From Stromatinia cepivora (Eukaryota > Ascomycota > Leotiomycetes > Helotiales > Sclerotiniaceae), in NCBI GenBank assembly GCA_014898415.1, contig RCTD01000032.1:62001-126000 (forward strand): a stretch of DNA of 64,000 bases, written 5' to 3'. The first letter of the stretch is position 1; every line of letters begins with the position of its first letter. Shown here piece after piece: positions 22,895 to 36,361 of the stretch. The notes under the pieces are model-generated. The model saw only the letters and a program-made list of their open reading frames with translations. It did no database searches and was not told the origin of the DNA. The position numbers were made by a program, and so were the translations under genes.

Positions 22895-25061
22895 ATGGAA
22901 GGAAAATGTAAGTTCTGCCACAATCAAGTAACTAGAATTTAGCCGAGGTTTATTTACTAATATAGCCTCTATAGCATCTCTCCATGTGTCTGAGAAAATA
23001 CAAGACAACGCTCAGGTTGAAGAACAAATGCAACTGCATAAGGAACTTTACTACAAGCTTCAAAACCTCGAAGACTACCCCGAAGTATTGTCACAATCCC
23101 GAGACCTGTTGATATCACTGTTCTCGGAGACCCTTACAGGAGCGCTCCAGAACCCTGGACATGGAATTTTGGCTGTCGAACATTACACTCGGGACGCGGT
23201 AACGAAGTTTCTACTCAATGAGCATGACAATACAGTACAGCGCTGGGAGCAGTACTTGAAAAGGAGGGAAGCCGGACAGCCGATGGAGATGTTCAGGAAT
23301 CAAGAACAGGCTAAGTTGTGGCTAAAGCAAAACGCGCCAGTCAAATACGTTGATGGCGCTTGGCTGGGCCATATTCACAAAGTCACGACTCCGTTTGCTT
23401 TGCGCAGAACGACAAAAGACACTTGGCAGGTGCTGTCCGAGGAACTAGGCGACGGAGAATTGGACAAGAACCACGTCTACATCTACCGTGAGCTGATGCG
23501 GGAAATTGACCCTAGTCTACCAGACGGAGACAACCCTGATTTCATACACTCAAGACACCAGCTCAACAATCCGAACGTCTGGAAAGCAGCTATTAGTCAA
23601 CTACTGATATCTCTCTTCCCACACGAGTTCTTGCCCGAGATCCTCGGCTTCAACATGCACTATGAGCTCCTCACCATGGGCACTATGAAAGCTGCCAAAG
23701 AACTTGAAGAATTAAAGCTCAATAGCTACTACTTCTACCTACACATATCCATCGACAACGCAGACTCAGGCCACACGGCCATGGCTTTACAATCGGTCCT
23801 CCGATACGTTGATGACGTACGCGAATCAGAGGGGGAAGCGGCTGCACAACAAATTTGGAAACGCATCCAAGCAGGCTATATCCTCTCCGAGAGCGTCCTT
23901 AACGCAGCCGAATCCCATAGCCATGCCCGTCCGGTATCTGGGGTCGACGTAATGTTCCCTTCCAACAAGCGCGAAAAGGAAGTTATCGATATCTTCAAAG
24001 CCAAAGCGTCAGTGGCGCACAAGATTCACTGCAACAGCAAGGCGATGATTGGGCGGCGGTCACTGATCGACTGGCTTGCACCGGAAGCCTTCGTATCGAA
24101 GCAGTGGCAAATGGAGTTTTTGGATGATCTAGCCAACGCGAAAAGGTGGGTGTGGAAGGGGCACAGTAGCAAGAGCTCACTGGTACGGGAATTATCTTGG
24201 AAGGGCAAGATGTTCGGAGCCTTTACACAAAAGGAAGTTGAGGTCCTCAAGGGATGGATTGATTCCTTGGAAACCCTGGATTCGCCGATGTACTGGCGAT
24301 TTGTTGGCCGAGAAGCGACAAAATCTAGCCAGGTTCTCCAAAACCTAGACATCGCCATCGACTATCCAGTGTTCTCACAGCAGCCCTCAGCGTCTGCCAA
24401 CCCAAGCCACCCCATTCTCTCTCCCGTTTCCGCCTTGGCCCAGGTCCAACCCAGTCCCAAACCCCCACTCTCCACCGACTCACTACCCCGCCTCTCCCTT
24501 CTTCTTCCCCTCTGGTTCACCCATCCCTGTCTCCTTGAGACCACCATCGCCACGCCTGCGAAAACTACCAACGCTACCTCTGCCGCAATCCTGCGCCTCC
24601 TACGAGCCCAATCCGGCTTCTCTGCCGAAACGCCTATCGTCGCCGGCATGGATGAGCTACGATGCACTGAGCAACCCGGCCTGGTTGAGCTGGGCCAAGA
24701 ACTCATGAGGCGTCACGGCCTTCCAGAGCCGGCGCGTCTCAAGGACGTGCTGCAGGCCAACCCCCACGCGGAATTTGCGCATTCTATGCTAGGGTGGGCG
24801 ATGCGACCAGTAGCGAATTTAGGGTTGCTGCTCGGGCTGACGAAGGCGTTTGTAGAGTTACACATTTGGCTAGCAGGGTCGGGGATGCTTTCCGAGAGTG
24901 GTGCGCAGGCGCTACGAAGCATTGTGGCAAGGGAGGAAGATTGTTTGGATATTTGTTTGAAGGAGCTGACGGGGGACAATCTTCGCCATGGGGAGTTTTG
25001 GAAAGGGTATGCACTTGGAAGAGCGGAAATTGAGAAATGTTTTGAAAAAGAGTTATTGTAG
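22895..25061 (+). CDS. Haem-oxygenase-like iron-containing redox enzyme
   Basis: The main exon is open from about 22966 to 25061 (about 690 residues). It has no usable in-frame ATG near its start. A 58-bp intron (22908-22965; GTAAGT donor, CTAAT branch, TAG acceptor) links it in frame to MEGK at 22895. A longer start at 22748 would add one hydrophobic segment. Counting from 22986, the segments HEFLPEILGFNMHYE (213-227) and YLHISIDNADSGHTAMA (251-267) give the Glu/His and H-x3-D-x5-H pattern of the haem-oxygenase-like diiron/iron oxygenase fold (the Pfam iron-containing redox enzyme family). Bacterial relatives include UndA, BesC and SznF, which cleave C-C bonds or oxidise amines. A Pro/Ser-rich linker (about 460-500) leads to a second helical domain of unknown role. 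It is divergent from the 2OG oxygenase. Confidence 0.75.
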
Positions 25062-26016
25062 TACGAACTCGGAGTCAAGCAGGACAAAATTTGGACAATT
25101 TTATTAAAATTGGAAAGTAGCTGTAGTTCTATGTATACCATTGTATCTAACTATGTGTACCGTAAAATCTCGAGAGATTCCGACTTTTGGTATTTACTAA
25201 ATCTTTGTGTGGACGAATATCATACGGATGCAGCAAATTATAACTGTATATAACTATTCACTGGTCAGACCAAAATCTTTAACCGTTATAATATTGTTAA
25301 TCAATGAATTTAACATTTATTTGATTGAATCTAACTGGAAAGCCAAAAGCCCGAATTTCTCAAAATTATATGGTATATTTATTGAAGTTGAAGACTTAAT
25401 TCTTCTTCGCCGTAGCCACTTGACATGAACACAGCTCGCCACTACGATTCTTCCCCTCCTCTTCTTCACGGAATATTCTCCAATACATCCGAGCAATTTT
25501 GCCACTCCAATCTTCCCACCCATTTGTGGCTTCGCAAGACACTCCCAAAGCGGTAGAACCCTAGTCTATACATTTGCCAAGAGAGCGTCAGCTTTCAGAT
25601 TCCCCCAGCCCCCTCATCTTGGCGGTGGCACTCCCAACTGCAATCTTCAGAATCCGTTTGTCGACCTTGGACGTGGTTGGAGAAGGACCCTAGCTCCGAA
25701 GCCCAACCATAGGAAGCGTGGTGGGAAAAGGATTGGTGGTGACATCTGTAGGGACGTAACTAACGTGCAGTATTGAGGCATTATTTTGCCATGTGAAAAG
25801 GAAACCATGCAAAATGGAAAAGCCAACAAGCCAACCCATCAGAAAATTCAAACTCACCTTTTCTACTCGAGTACAAATGCTTACTAACCTTGCTTTTGCT
25901 TATTAATATACAGGTTCAATTCAAATCTAAACCCCTACTATTACCCCTTCTTCCCCTCCTCCTCACCACCAATCAAACCAAGTCCGTTCAACCACCAACA
26001 CTCATCTCCAGCAATA
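25062..26016. other. Intergenic region, nothing recognised
   Basis: C-rich sequence at 25430-25640 and a pyrimidine-rich run at 25915-25975 just before the next start codon. No gene found. Confidence 0.45.
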
Positions 26017-26874
26017 ATGGAATCTCTTTCCACTATAGCTCATATATTCAGGCTACCATTAGAGCTGCGGGAGCAGATTTACAGCTATGTGCTTCCTGAT
26101 CAAGAGGGAGCATTTTCGAATCCAGCCTCGCTATCGATAAGCGATCCTCATCACTGCATATTGAACGTGATATGCTGCAATCAACAAATTTATGCGGAAG
26201 TCCGCGACATTCTACATCGCCGGACGATTTCCTTCTCGTCAAGTCCGAATCAGGAACACCTCATTTCCAACATTCCTTGTCTCCATGGGTTGGATTTCTC
26301 GCAAGTATCGCGTGTCAAGTTTGAGCTCAATCCATTTCAATACACGACGACCATCCCCGAGCTGTGGAAATCGCTGCTCTCACTCTGCCAAGCCTTGAAA
26401 AGCTTCTCTCGCATCCCGCATTTACATATCGAATGCGACGGCAGACTTCCACGCACAAAGCCGCCATTGTATATCGACGAGACGGACCTGGATCGTGGCC
26501 CTTTAATCACCGCCCTACTGCTACAACCTTTCAACCTACTTCACAACATTGGCAATGCAGAGATCACCATTCTCGGCGGCCCATTGAATAACCTCTGGTC
26601 CAAAAACATAGCTTTACAAAATTTCGCGATCCGTCTCGCGGAGCAACTCGAAGGCTCCGAGGCGCCACGTAGACACCACATCATTAGTCTCCAGCGGCTA
26701 CAGCGTCAGTTGCGTCGAAATCCTGAAGTTCTTTGGTACAGACATTCCTACGAACATACCTTTGCAGGTCTCGTCCTGCCACCATACACAAATGAAGATA
26801 CAGAGGAGAGCTATGGTTTTTCCCGGCCCATCCTTCCCTCGACAAACGACGGCACAAATGAGGTCACATCATAA
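26017..26874 (+). CDS. F-box/2EXR-like protein of fungal type
   Basis: A single exon of 285 residues with the ATG at 26017 in good context (GCAATAATGG). Residues 11-31 (RLPLELREQIYSYVLP and following) match the short N-terminal LPxELRxxIY motif seen in fungal F-box-like and 2EXR proteins. CNQQIYAEVRDIL follows, the second characteristic segment, in which a Cys/Asn-Gln-Ile-Tyr-x-Glu block precedes a helix. The rest is alpha/beta with a tail rich in Thr/Ser/Glu. Such proteins are abundant and rapidly evolving in Pezizomycotina; most have no known partner. It sits between the accessory enzymes and the AT-rich block, a usual place for such genes. No intron is needed. Confidence 0.75.
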   Translation: MESLSTIAHIFRLPLELREQIYSYVLPDQEGAFSNPASLSISDPHHCILNVICCNQQIYAEVRDILHRRTISFSSSPNQEHLISNIPCLHGLDFSQVSRVKFELNPFQYTTTIPELWKSLLSLCQALKSFSRIPHLHIECDGRLPRTKPPLYIDETDLDRGPLITALLLQPFNLLHNIGNAEITILGGPLNNLWSKNIALQNFAIRLAEQLEGSEAPRRHHIISLQRLQRQLRRNPEVLWYRHSYEHTFAGLVLPPYTNEDTEESYGFSRPILPSTNDGTNEVTS

Positions 26875-28129
26875 ATCCATTATCCTATCCCCTCGCAGAT
26901 TAAACGTCCAGTCATTATCCGATTCCCTCGCAGGGTAAATGTCTAATTTCTCACCTCTGCACCACCAGAAAACAAAATCGAATTTTTCAATAGCCCACCC
27001 ATCGGACCGAACTCCCCGACTCCGAAAACGGCGTTTTAGTCCCCCGCCACAGCTTGCTTCAAAGCTCTTTGAGCGTGTATTCGCAAAGACACATGCAAAA
27101 TCTAGGAGCGATAAACTATAAATAATATGTGCAGGACTGGGAGGGTCATGGAGACTTGGTTGGAGTAGGGGAGTGAGGTATGGGGATTGGAATTGGCGGG
27201 GGAGTGAAGTCGGACAAAAGCGATAAGTTGTTCATGGAGGTAGATCGGGAGGCAATCATGACGTATAAGGGCAATAGAAGGCGGGTAGCTGAGAGAAGTG
27301 CTGAGCAGTTACAGCAAAACACACCATTGAAATGGGTGTAAATCTACCTCTACATAGATAAAATACAAAAGTAAAGCGGTACCACAAACAAAATCGCAGA
27401 GAAGTCTTATAGATATGTGAAAAGATAGCCGATTAGTAAAGCTCTTCATTATATTGGTCAACTTTATCTACAATGTCCGAGCCCCATACCTAGGTACGCA
27501 GTCTATCCCCTCGTGGGATAGTGATAGTGAGATACCCCTCCATACTTCCCACCTTTGTCGGCATCTTGATTTAGACACTCTAATGCTAAAGCTATTGAAA
27601 ATTAAAAATCACAATCACAATCACAATCATTATGCTTTGTATAGGATGATTTATTGCGCTACATGAAATTGTAAAAGTGTTCACGGAGTGTAGTGTAGTA
27701 TATAGAGGGGAGAAAGGGTACAATGGATTGAGAGATTAGTGCACAAGCGCTCAGGGGATACAACCGAAAGCTGCAAGCAGATAAAGCAGATAAGCAGATA
27801 ACGTATTCTATCATGCCTCTATGTACAGGAACCCAGATCAATATTATCAAAAGCAAAGCAAGGAAGATATCTATAGAAAGATAAGAATTGCAAGAAGGTA
27901 TTACCAATCAAGATAAGAAGATCACAGTAGTTGTGGAAGAGGATATAAAATACCGACCTAAGTCTTACAAGGTATAGATTAACTAAGTACCTGTAACGTT
28001 GCATTACTAATATATTCATTCAATTGGTTTAGAGAAATCAAAATCAATCTTAGAAGAGGTCACAGACCAATTGAACACATTGGCCAATTGAATGTATTAA
28101 ATCTAATTAGATGATATATAGGACAAAAT
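26875..28129. other. Transition region into the AT-rich block
   Basis: No gene is recognised. A 20-bp pair of CCTCGCAG words follows the upstream stop, and an (AATCAC)n-like run occurs at 27607-27630. Base composition falls abruptly to very high AT at about 28130. Confidence 0.5.
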
Positions 28130-30769
28130 CCTATTTTTGAAATTATATTTGACTTTTTATCATTATTATAATAGTAAAATTTATTATAATAATAATAAAT
28201 AAATAATAATATTTTTTGTTTATTATATTAATTAAAAAATTATTAAAAGAAATTTCATTATTTTAAATATAAAAAATTTATAATTATAAAACTTCTTTTA
28301 ATTGTTTTATTTAATTAATTTATAGATATAAAGTTTAGATTAAAATCTATAATATTAAAAGTTTTAGCTTTATTGTTATTATTTATAGAATAAATAAATC
28401 TATATTTTATAATTATATTTATAAAATTGTTTTATATCAAATTGATATTTCTAATTAATAATGTTTTATTTCTTTTAAAGAAAAAAAAATTGAAGGATTG
28501 AGTGTTTTAAATAGAAATATAAAGTTTTTCAATTATAATGATTATTTTTAATATATTATTAATTGATTATTATAGGATAAAAATGATATTTATTTTTTAG
28601 AGATGAATTGGTAAAAAAGATTTTTAGAATATAATTTTGAATTAATTAATAAATTTATAATATTTTTTGATAAAGAACAAATAACGATATATAATCCTAA
28701 ATTATATATATAATATTTTGTTTTGTTTTATAATTTTATTAAAAGATATAATATAGAACTTTAAGATATTTATAATATAAATGAAAAGAGTATTATATTA
28801 AATGTATTAAACAAAATATAGATTCCTCTTTTTCGAATTTGTAGATTCAATAGAAAAGTTTATATTTGTTGTATTTTAATAAATATCATTTTAAACACTT
28901 AAAAAAATATTAATTAAAAAAAAGGAATTAATATTTTTAAGAAAAATATCTCTTTATAATCAAATAATAATATTTCAATAAATTTAAAGAAATTCTATAT
29001 TTTCTTTATATTCTTTAATATAAAATTCATAAATCATTATGAATCTTTAAATATTATATTCGAATTCATATAATACTATTAATATTACGATCATATGATT
29101 TGTACTACGATCATATGATTTGTACTACGATTATATGATTTGTATTACGATTATATAATTTGTATTACGATTATATGATATTATTTGTATTATGATCGAA
29201 ATCATTCAAATAAAGATATTCAAATAAAGAACCTTTATGATATTAATTAAGATAATTGAAATAATGAATCTTTATTTAAATCAATGAATAAGAATAAAAT
29301 ATTAATATATAAAAGAATTCGAAAAAAGTATATAAAAAAGTTATACTTTTAATATTGAAGATTAAGAATCTGAATTCGAATATTATTCAGTATTATTAGT
29401 TATATATAATACAATACTCCTATACAATTCTATATTATTATTATAATTTCATAATTGCTTATTCCATTCTAGTCTCCGAGTTACTACTTCCAAATTATAA
29501 AGTTTATTATCTTCAAATACGTGACCTCCAACAAAGAAAACTATTAACAAAACCATATTTTAAAAAAATGAAAAGAGATTGGAAGAGATATAAATTTTTT
29601 TGATTTAAGTAAAATGATCTTTATTATATTTATATGAATATCAAAACTATCGAAAAGACTAATATCAATTAAATTATTTTAAAAAGTATTATATAAATCA
29701 TCTTTCAAAACTATATTTAAACTATTCAACTTTTTATCGAAATCTATTCTATATTATATTATTTTATTAAATACTTTCAACGATTTCACTTTTTTTAATT
29801 TATTATATTTTCGATTTCTAAATCATCTTTTAAATCTATTTAATAGTTTATATAAAATAGTAATATTATAAAAACATCTTTCAAACTTCTTTTATTTATT
29901 AAAATTATCGATAAATCGAAAAAGCAAAATAAAAAAATTCAATTATTAAAAAGAATAATTCAAAGTATAGATTAAAGTTTTATATAAGTAATCAAAAACT
30001 TTCGAAAAAGGATATTAAAATTTATAAAGATATTTGAATAAGGATTAAATTAGAATAATATTTGATATATTCGATAGATTTATAAAAAGTTTTATTTCAA
30101 ATTTATTTTTAATAAAGAAATCATTTCTTAAAGAAAATATAATAATATTTATGAAATCTATAAATTTTTTCATTTTTTATATTATAAAATGTAAAGATTT
30201 ATATTTTAAAATAATATTTATAAATAAGTCATTAAATAATTTTAAATAATAATGGAATAATTTTATAATTATATAAAATAATGAAAATATGATTTAAAAA
30301 GTAATATTTTATTATTTTATTAATTATATCTTTTTATTCTTGAAAAATCTATTATTTGATTATAACTTTATAATAATATCTTTAATATTTTGATGCTCTT
30401 TTTTATTTATTAAAAAATGAATAAGATTTCGAAGGAAAATATTAATATTTCAATGATAAATAAATCTCTTATTTTTTTCTTTTAATATAAATATTATTCA
30501 ATTGATTTTTTTAATTAACTTTTTAATATAATATTTTTTAGCGGAAAGTAGAATAAATTGATTTATATTGTATATTAATTGATCTTATAGATATTATATT
30601 GTATTTGTATTAATTCCAGGGATATTTAAATAAAAGGAATCGAAAATATAAAACTAAATTATTTATTAATATAGTATTCCTTTATATATTTTAAATAGTA
30701 TATATATTATTTTGATAGAAAACAATAGTATAAATATATTCTAAATAATTTTTTTAAGAATATAGATTT
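28130..30769. other. AT-rich RIP-like sequence, left flank of the Copia element
   Basis: Very AT-rich with stops in all frames. It contains a 20-bp tandem repeat at 29084-29183. No retrotransposon protein could be read here, so the origin is unknown; an older RIP-mutated element is likely. Confidence 0.55.
29084..29183. repeat. 20-bp tandem repeat, about 4.5 copies
   Basis: The unit ATTACGATCATATGATTTGT changes between copies mostly by C-to-T (GATCAT to GATTAT, TAC to TAT). Confidence 0.85.
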
Positions 30770-30916
30770 TGTCACGGGTTCACTACCCGTTCCTAGTTAG
30801 TCTGTATGGATGCTTCAGGCATCTATTCATTATATAATCGATGCTCTTCTTAGTATTTTCTTTTCTTTTTTGTAGAATATCATTAATATATCAAGGATTA
30901 TCCTTATATTGTAATA
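30770..30916 (+). repeat. Copia 5' LTR (147 bp)
   Basis: Begins TGTCACGGGTTCACTACCCG and ends TTGTAATA. It aligns without gaps in length to 49899-50045; differences are mostly transitions, with the outer end better preserved. Confidence 0.78.
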
Positions 30917-33250
30917 ATATTTTCTATTCTTCAAAAGATTTTATTATTCAATATAAAAATAATCTAATTTTGTTATACAAAAAAGAGAATTATTTCAAAT
31001 AACAAGATATGAAATTATATAATACGAAATTATAATACAAGAAATTTTGAATTACAAATGATTTATATTTTGATATTTCGAAATAGATTTCGATATTGCG
31101 ATTTAGATATTTATTAATATATTTGTGAAATTGTTTTGAATTTATTTTAAACAAAAATAATAGATTAATAAAATATTTAAATAATAAAGAGTTATTATGA
31201 TTCAATTTTATAAATAAAAAATCTCTATTTATTTAAATTATAATATTTTTAATATAGATTTTTTTGTTCAATATAATAAATTTGATTGATAATAAATATT
31301 TATTGATTGCTTTCTTATTGAATAATACAATATTATTATATTACTTTTATTATATTATCATAAATTCTATTTAGCTAACAAAAATATTATAAATATTATC
31401 ATAGAATATTTTGTTATAAATATAATAATGATTCAATATCAAAAAATCTGATTATTCTTCATTATTAAGCTTTCGAAAAATATATCTATTATTTTCGGAT
31501 TATTATAGTTTCAATACTATAATCCTTATATTAATTAAATTAATATAATTTTATCTTTAAATTTTCAAAATTACATTATATATTATTATTCGTATAATAC
31601 TCTATATCTAATATTAATATTAACAATTCTATTTTCAATATTTACTAAAAATCTTCAGAAAATATAAACAAAACTATTTATCAACAAAATTCTTAAAAAA
31701 CTATTTTTAATCAAAAAATATTCTAATCAGAATTTCGGATTATATCGATTATTTTAAATAAAAGATGAAAAAAAAATATTCAAATATATATTTCAAATTT
31801 TCAAATAGTTTTAAAAAATCGAGTATATAATCGAAGTATTTATAAAATATTTTTTATAAAGAATATCGAAGATGAAAATTATCAAACAATAAAAAGTTTG
31901 AATATTGAATTATTTATTGAAAATATTTTAATATATAATATTAATTATTATTATATAAGGATATATTATAATGAAGATACTTTTTAAATTCAAATAATTC
32001 AGAATCGATATTTAATTTATTATAAATCTATATAGAAAATAATTGAATAATATTGAACAAAATTCATATAACGAAATGAATTTATATTTATATTATCTAT
32101 TCTTATTCCAAAAGATTAAAATAATTCTTTTTCGAATATAAGATTTAATTTAAATGATATTCGTTGATTACAAATCATTAATTTCGTCTTCTTTCATTAA
32201 TAAAATAATATAAAGATTATATATTTTATTTATAATGAATTAAATTAAATATAAAAGATCTTTTAATATAAATAATTATATAAAACAATAATAATCTTTT
32301 CGATTTAAAAGTAAGATTTTAAAGATATATTATATAAAGAAGGAAATATAATTAATATATTAATAAAAAATTTATTTGAATTATATAATTTTATTTATTA
32401 TTATTATTCTTTAAAAAGTATTTGAAAGATAATGAAATCAAATATCGAAAAGTTCTTTATTGGTAAATATCTGGATATTATCTTCAAAGATCTAATATCT
32501 TTATTTAATCTTCAAAAAAAGAATAATTTATATAATTAAATATAAAATAATTATCTTTAATACAATATAAAGGAATTCAATTATTATAATTGAATAAGAA
32601 ATTAGGATTTTATATATTTAAGGAATTCTTATATAATAAATATCAAAATTCAGAATAGAAATAATGCTTAATATTATTATAATTATTATATAATAATAAT
32701 ATATTATTTGAAGATGAAAAACTATTGAATAAAAAGAAATCTATTAATAATAAAGAACTATTAAATAAATCATTTAATGATAGAAAATCTTTAAATAATA
32801 ATAAACAATTCGAATATGATTATAAGATAAATAATACAAATAAAGATAATGTTTATATATATCTTTATAAAAATAATAAAGGAAAAAAAGATCTATTTAA
32901 TAATAAAGGAAATAACAATTCAGGAAACTATAAAAACAAATTATCCAATTATATATAAAGCAATAATATCGATTATGATCTTGGAAATCTTAAGAAATTC
33001 TATAATAATATTAATAAATATATTGATCAGAACAATAACTTTGATTATAAATATACTATCTTTTTCAATTATTATAAAAGAATCAATATTCATTTAAATC
33101 TTTATATAAAAGCATTTTTAATAATATTAAAAAAAGAGGTTTTTGTATTCTATTATTCGAATCTCAATTATATTCTAAATACAATAAATAATATTTGCAA
33201 AATAATGAAATATTCTTTAAAGGAAAAGAATATCAATATAGATTTATAAA

Positions 33251-33528
33251 TGTGACGCACAAGAGCCGTAGTAGAGCTGAATAAACAGGGTCAATTATGT
33301 TCCTTAGAATCTATAATTGAAGAACTATAGCTCGTAAGGAGTAATTAGATATATATATACAAATACCTATTTATGAATTGTAGAACTATACATATATATT
33401 ATTAGGATCATCATTTTATTATATTAAATCATATGAATCGTAATGTATATAGACGATTAGTTTATTAATTGATATAGAAAATAAAAGGTATTATATGATT
33501 AACCTTTTATAGTTTACGATTTGTAATA
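33251..33528 (-). repeat. Gypsy LTR, left copy
   Basis: Begins TGTGACGCACAAGAGCCG, whose first 45 bp are nearly unmutated. It ends TTTGTAATA where the other copies have TTCGTGACA. Confidence 0.85.
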
Positions 33529-34762
33529 TTATCCCTCTCTTCAGAAAAACTTGTTTCCGAATGTTTTATTCCTTTATTTTATCGTTATTTTATCGAAAAT
33601 TAGGTTTTGGGAAGATTTATAAGTTTTAAATCAATTAGATTAATCATTTTGGTTGATTTAATCAATTTACTGGAAATTGATCAAATTATGATGAATTAAT
33701 TGATCAAATCGATCAAATCGTTTATTAATTAAGTAAATTAATATTGATTTATATTTTCCTTGATTGGGGAATCTTTGAAAGAAAAAAGTTTCAATAGAAA
33801 AAGGGAAGGGGTTGAATTATGATATGATGATAATAGGTAATTAATATAATCAATTCCGAAATCGATAGAAATGATATTATATTTCGTTTTTACTATATTC
33901 AAGCTTCCTTTTTGTATGATTTCTGAAATAATAATAAATATAAATTTTTAAATATATTACTTTTATATTATCTGAATAATAGTAGTTTATCTGTTATATA
34001 TATATAATCAAATTTCTTCGAATTTATATAAGTTTTCGATCCTTTCGCGATTGTATATATATATATCATTATGAAATCATAATATTATATTTTGTATATA
34101 TATATAGGTATTATATATATTTATATTGTTTGTTGATTTATTAATGTTTTTCTTTTATTTTTATATATATTTTGATATATATTTATATAGGGTTTTGTAG
34201 AATATAAATTCTTTTAAGGAATTGTATAAAAAGGTAAATTGTATATAATTTATTATAAATAAGAATTTTGATTAATTGTTTTGATAATAATTAACAAATA
34301 GTTTCAATTATTGTTGAAGATATTGATTATAGATTTCAATTTGATTATCGATTTGAGAATGATAAATAATTAATAGTTTGAAATCGGTTTTTAAGATTTA
34401 ATTGAATTCTTTTCAGAATTGTAATATAAATTGAAGGCTATAATCCGATATTATAATATTAAAGAGATTATAATATTAATATATATAATAAAAATATAAT
34501 TATATTTGAATTTGAGTATTGATTGATTTATAATAAGATACAAAAATAATTTGTTTTATTAATCAATTAATAATAATTAAAATATTATTATATTTATATT
34601 TATTCTTATTATTATAATAATATATTATTATATTCGAATAGAAATCAAAAATGAATACAATAAATCAGGAATATAATTATATAAAATAGAATTATACTTA
34701 TAAGTATAACAATTATATATATATTTAATTACAATATTATACATTTTAAATCAATAATATTA

Positions 34763-35023
34763 TTAAGATAATAAAAGATAGGTTTTGCTTATATTAAAAT
34801 AAATAATGGAAACAGAATCGTAGATTTCGTAAATCAGATAAATTCGAAAATTATTGATATTAGATATTATTAAGCGATTATTATAAAACAAAAGATCATT
34901 TTGGAATGATATATATTTATGATTTTGAGTAATTTGTATTCTGAATATTAATAAGTTATCTATAGTTTTATTTGTTTTGATAATACAATTAATTAAATCG
35001 AATCGAAAAATGATTTCATTCAA
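34763..35023 (-). pseudogene. Gypsy integrase zinc-binding region remnant
   Basis: An 86-codon open stretch reads LLFYNNRLIISNINN and then EIYDSVSIIYFNISKTYLLLS. This matches the H2C2 region preceding the integrase core in fungal Gypsy elements, with zinc ligands lost (the AHPG position reads IYFN). Confidence 0.75.
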
Positions 35024-35599
35024 ATCGATATTAATAATTGTTGTTTCATTTAGATAATGTTTTTGTAAGATTTCTTTTAAGATTTCGATATCAATTTAAT
35101 TATCTTTAATAAATTATTAAAAGCAATTCTTTTTTTGGTATAATTCTAAAGATCCAATTCGTCAATCTAATGGATTAAAATATCGATAAAAAGGTTATCT
35201 TTTCTGGGGCGATGTGTGGTAATGAAGTTGTGATCGGCTGATATTTCTATTTAGCGAATTTATCAGATATTGAAAATCTTAATAATCATAAAATATTCGA
35301 GGGTTTTGTAATCAATATAAATCTTGATTTCATATAATGAACCAGCGAATTTTGTTCTTCAATGATTGAAAAATCGAATAATTGATAGCATTTCCTTATT
35401 TTGAATTTCGTAATTTAATTCAATAATAATTATAATTTTGAAGAAATAAATCACAAATAATCAATCTTCATTATACTATTGTAATAATATATTAACAATT
35501 ATCTTATCGGAAATATTTATTTCGAATATATAAAGAAATCGATAATCATAATATTATAAAAGTAAAACAGAGATAAACTTTTTCTTCAAAATATTGAAT

Positions 35600-36361
35600 A
35601 TATTTTGATATATTTTATCGAATATGAATTTAATATTTGCTTTAATAAATTCATTAAGAGATTTTATTATTATATTATAATCCTTAATAAACTATTAATA
35701 AAAATTACAAAAACCGAAGAATAATTGAATCCCTTTTATTATTGTTAGAAAAATTCAATTCTCAATTACTTTAATCTTTTCAGGATTTATCTTTATTTTT
35801 TTAATAGAGATAATAAAGTCTAAATATTTAATATATATAATATTGAATTTGTATTTCTTAAAATCTATTTATAAATCAACAATTTTTAATTATTCAAGAA
35901 TTAGTTTGATATAAATTTAATATTTTTCTTCATTTTTAAAATAGATCAAAATATCGTTGAAATATATAGTATAAAAGATATTTAGATAATTGAATAAAAT
36001 ATCGTTTATATAATATTAATAGATTATAGAATTATTTATTAATCCAAATAATATAATCTTATATTTATATAATCTATATTAAATTCGAAAGGTAATATAC
36101 TTTTTCAAAATAGAATCTATTTTTATATAATAAAAAGTTTGATAAATATCGAATTTAGTAAAAACCTTGATATCGAAAAACTAAGAAAGCGTTTTATTAA
36201 TCAAAAAAAAGAGATATTGATTTTTATATATTAAAGAATTCAATAATCTGAAGTTTATATAGAATCTTAGATTATTATTAGGTTTCTTAATGAATAAAAT
36301 AGATATAATATAAAGGATTTGATTAAATTCAGTAAAACCTTTATTGAGCTTATCTATAATA
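35600..36361 (-). pseudogene. Gypsy reverse transcriptase remnant
   Basis: Minus-strand codons around 35937-36050 give GLINN...YINDILFNYLNIF...YFNDILIYF, parallel to the FGLTNAP...YLDDILIYS region. The catalytic DD pair reads ND. The RT N-terminal part continues beyond the inserted element, at about 38038-38100. Confidence 0.75.

Noticed and set aside
32725..33097. Asn/Lys-rich frames as independent genes
   Set aside because: They lie inside the Copia element and their composition follows from AT saturation.
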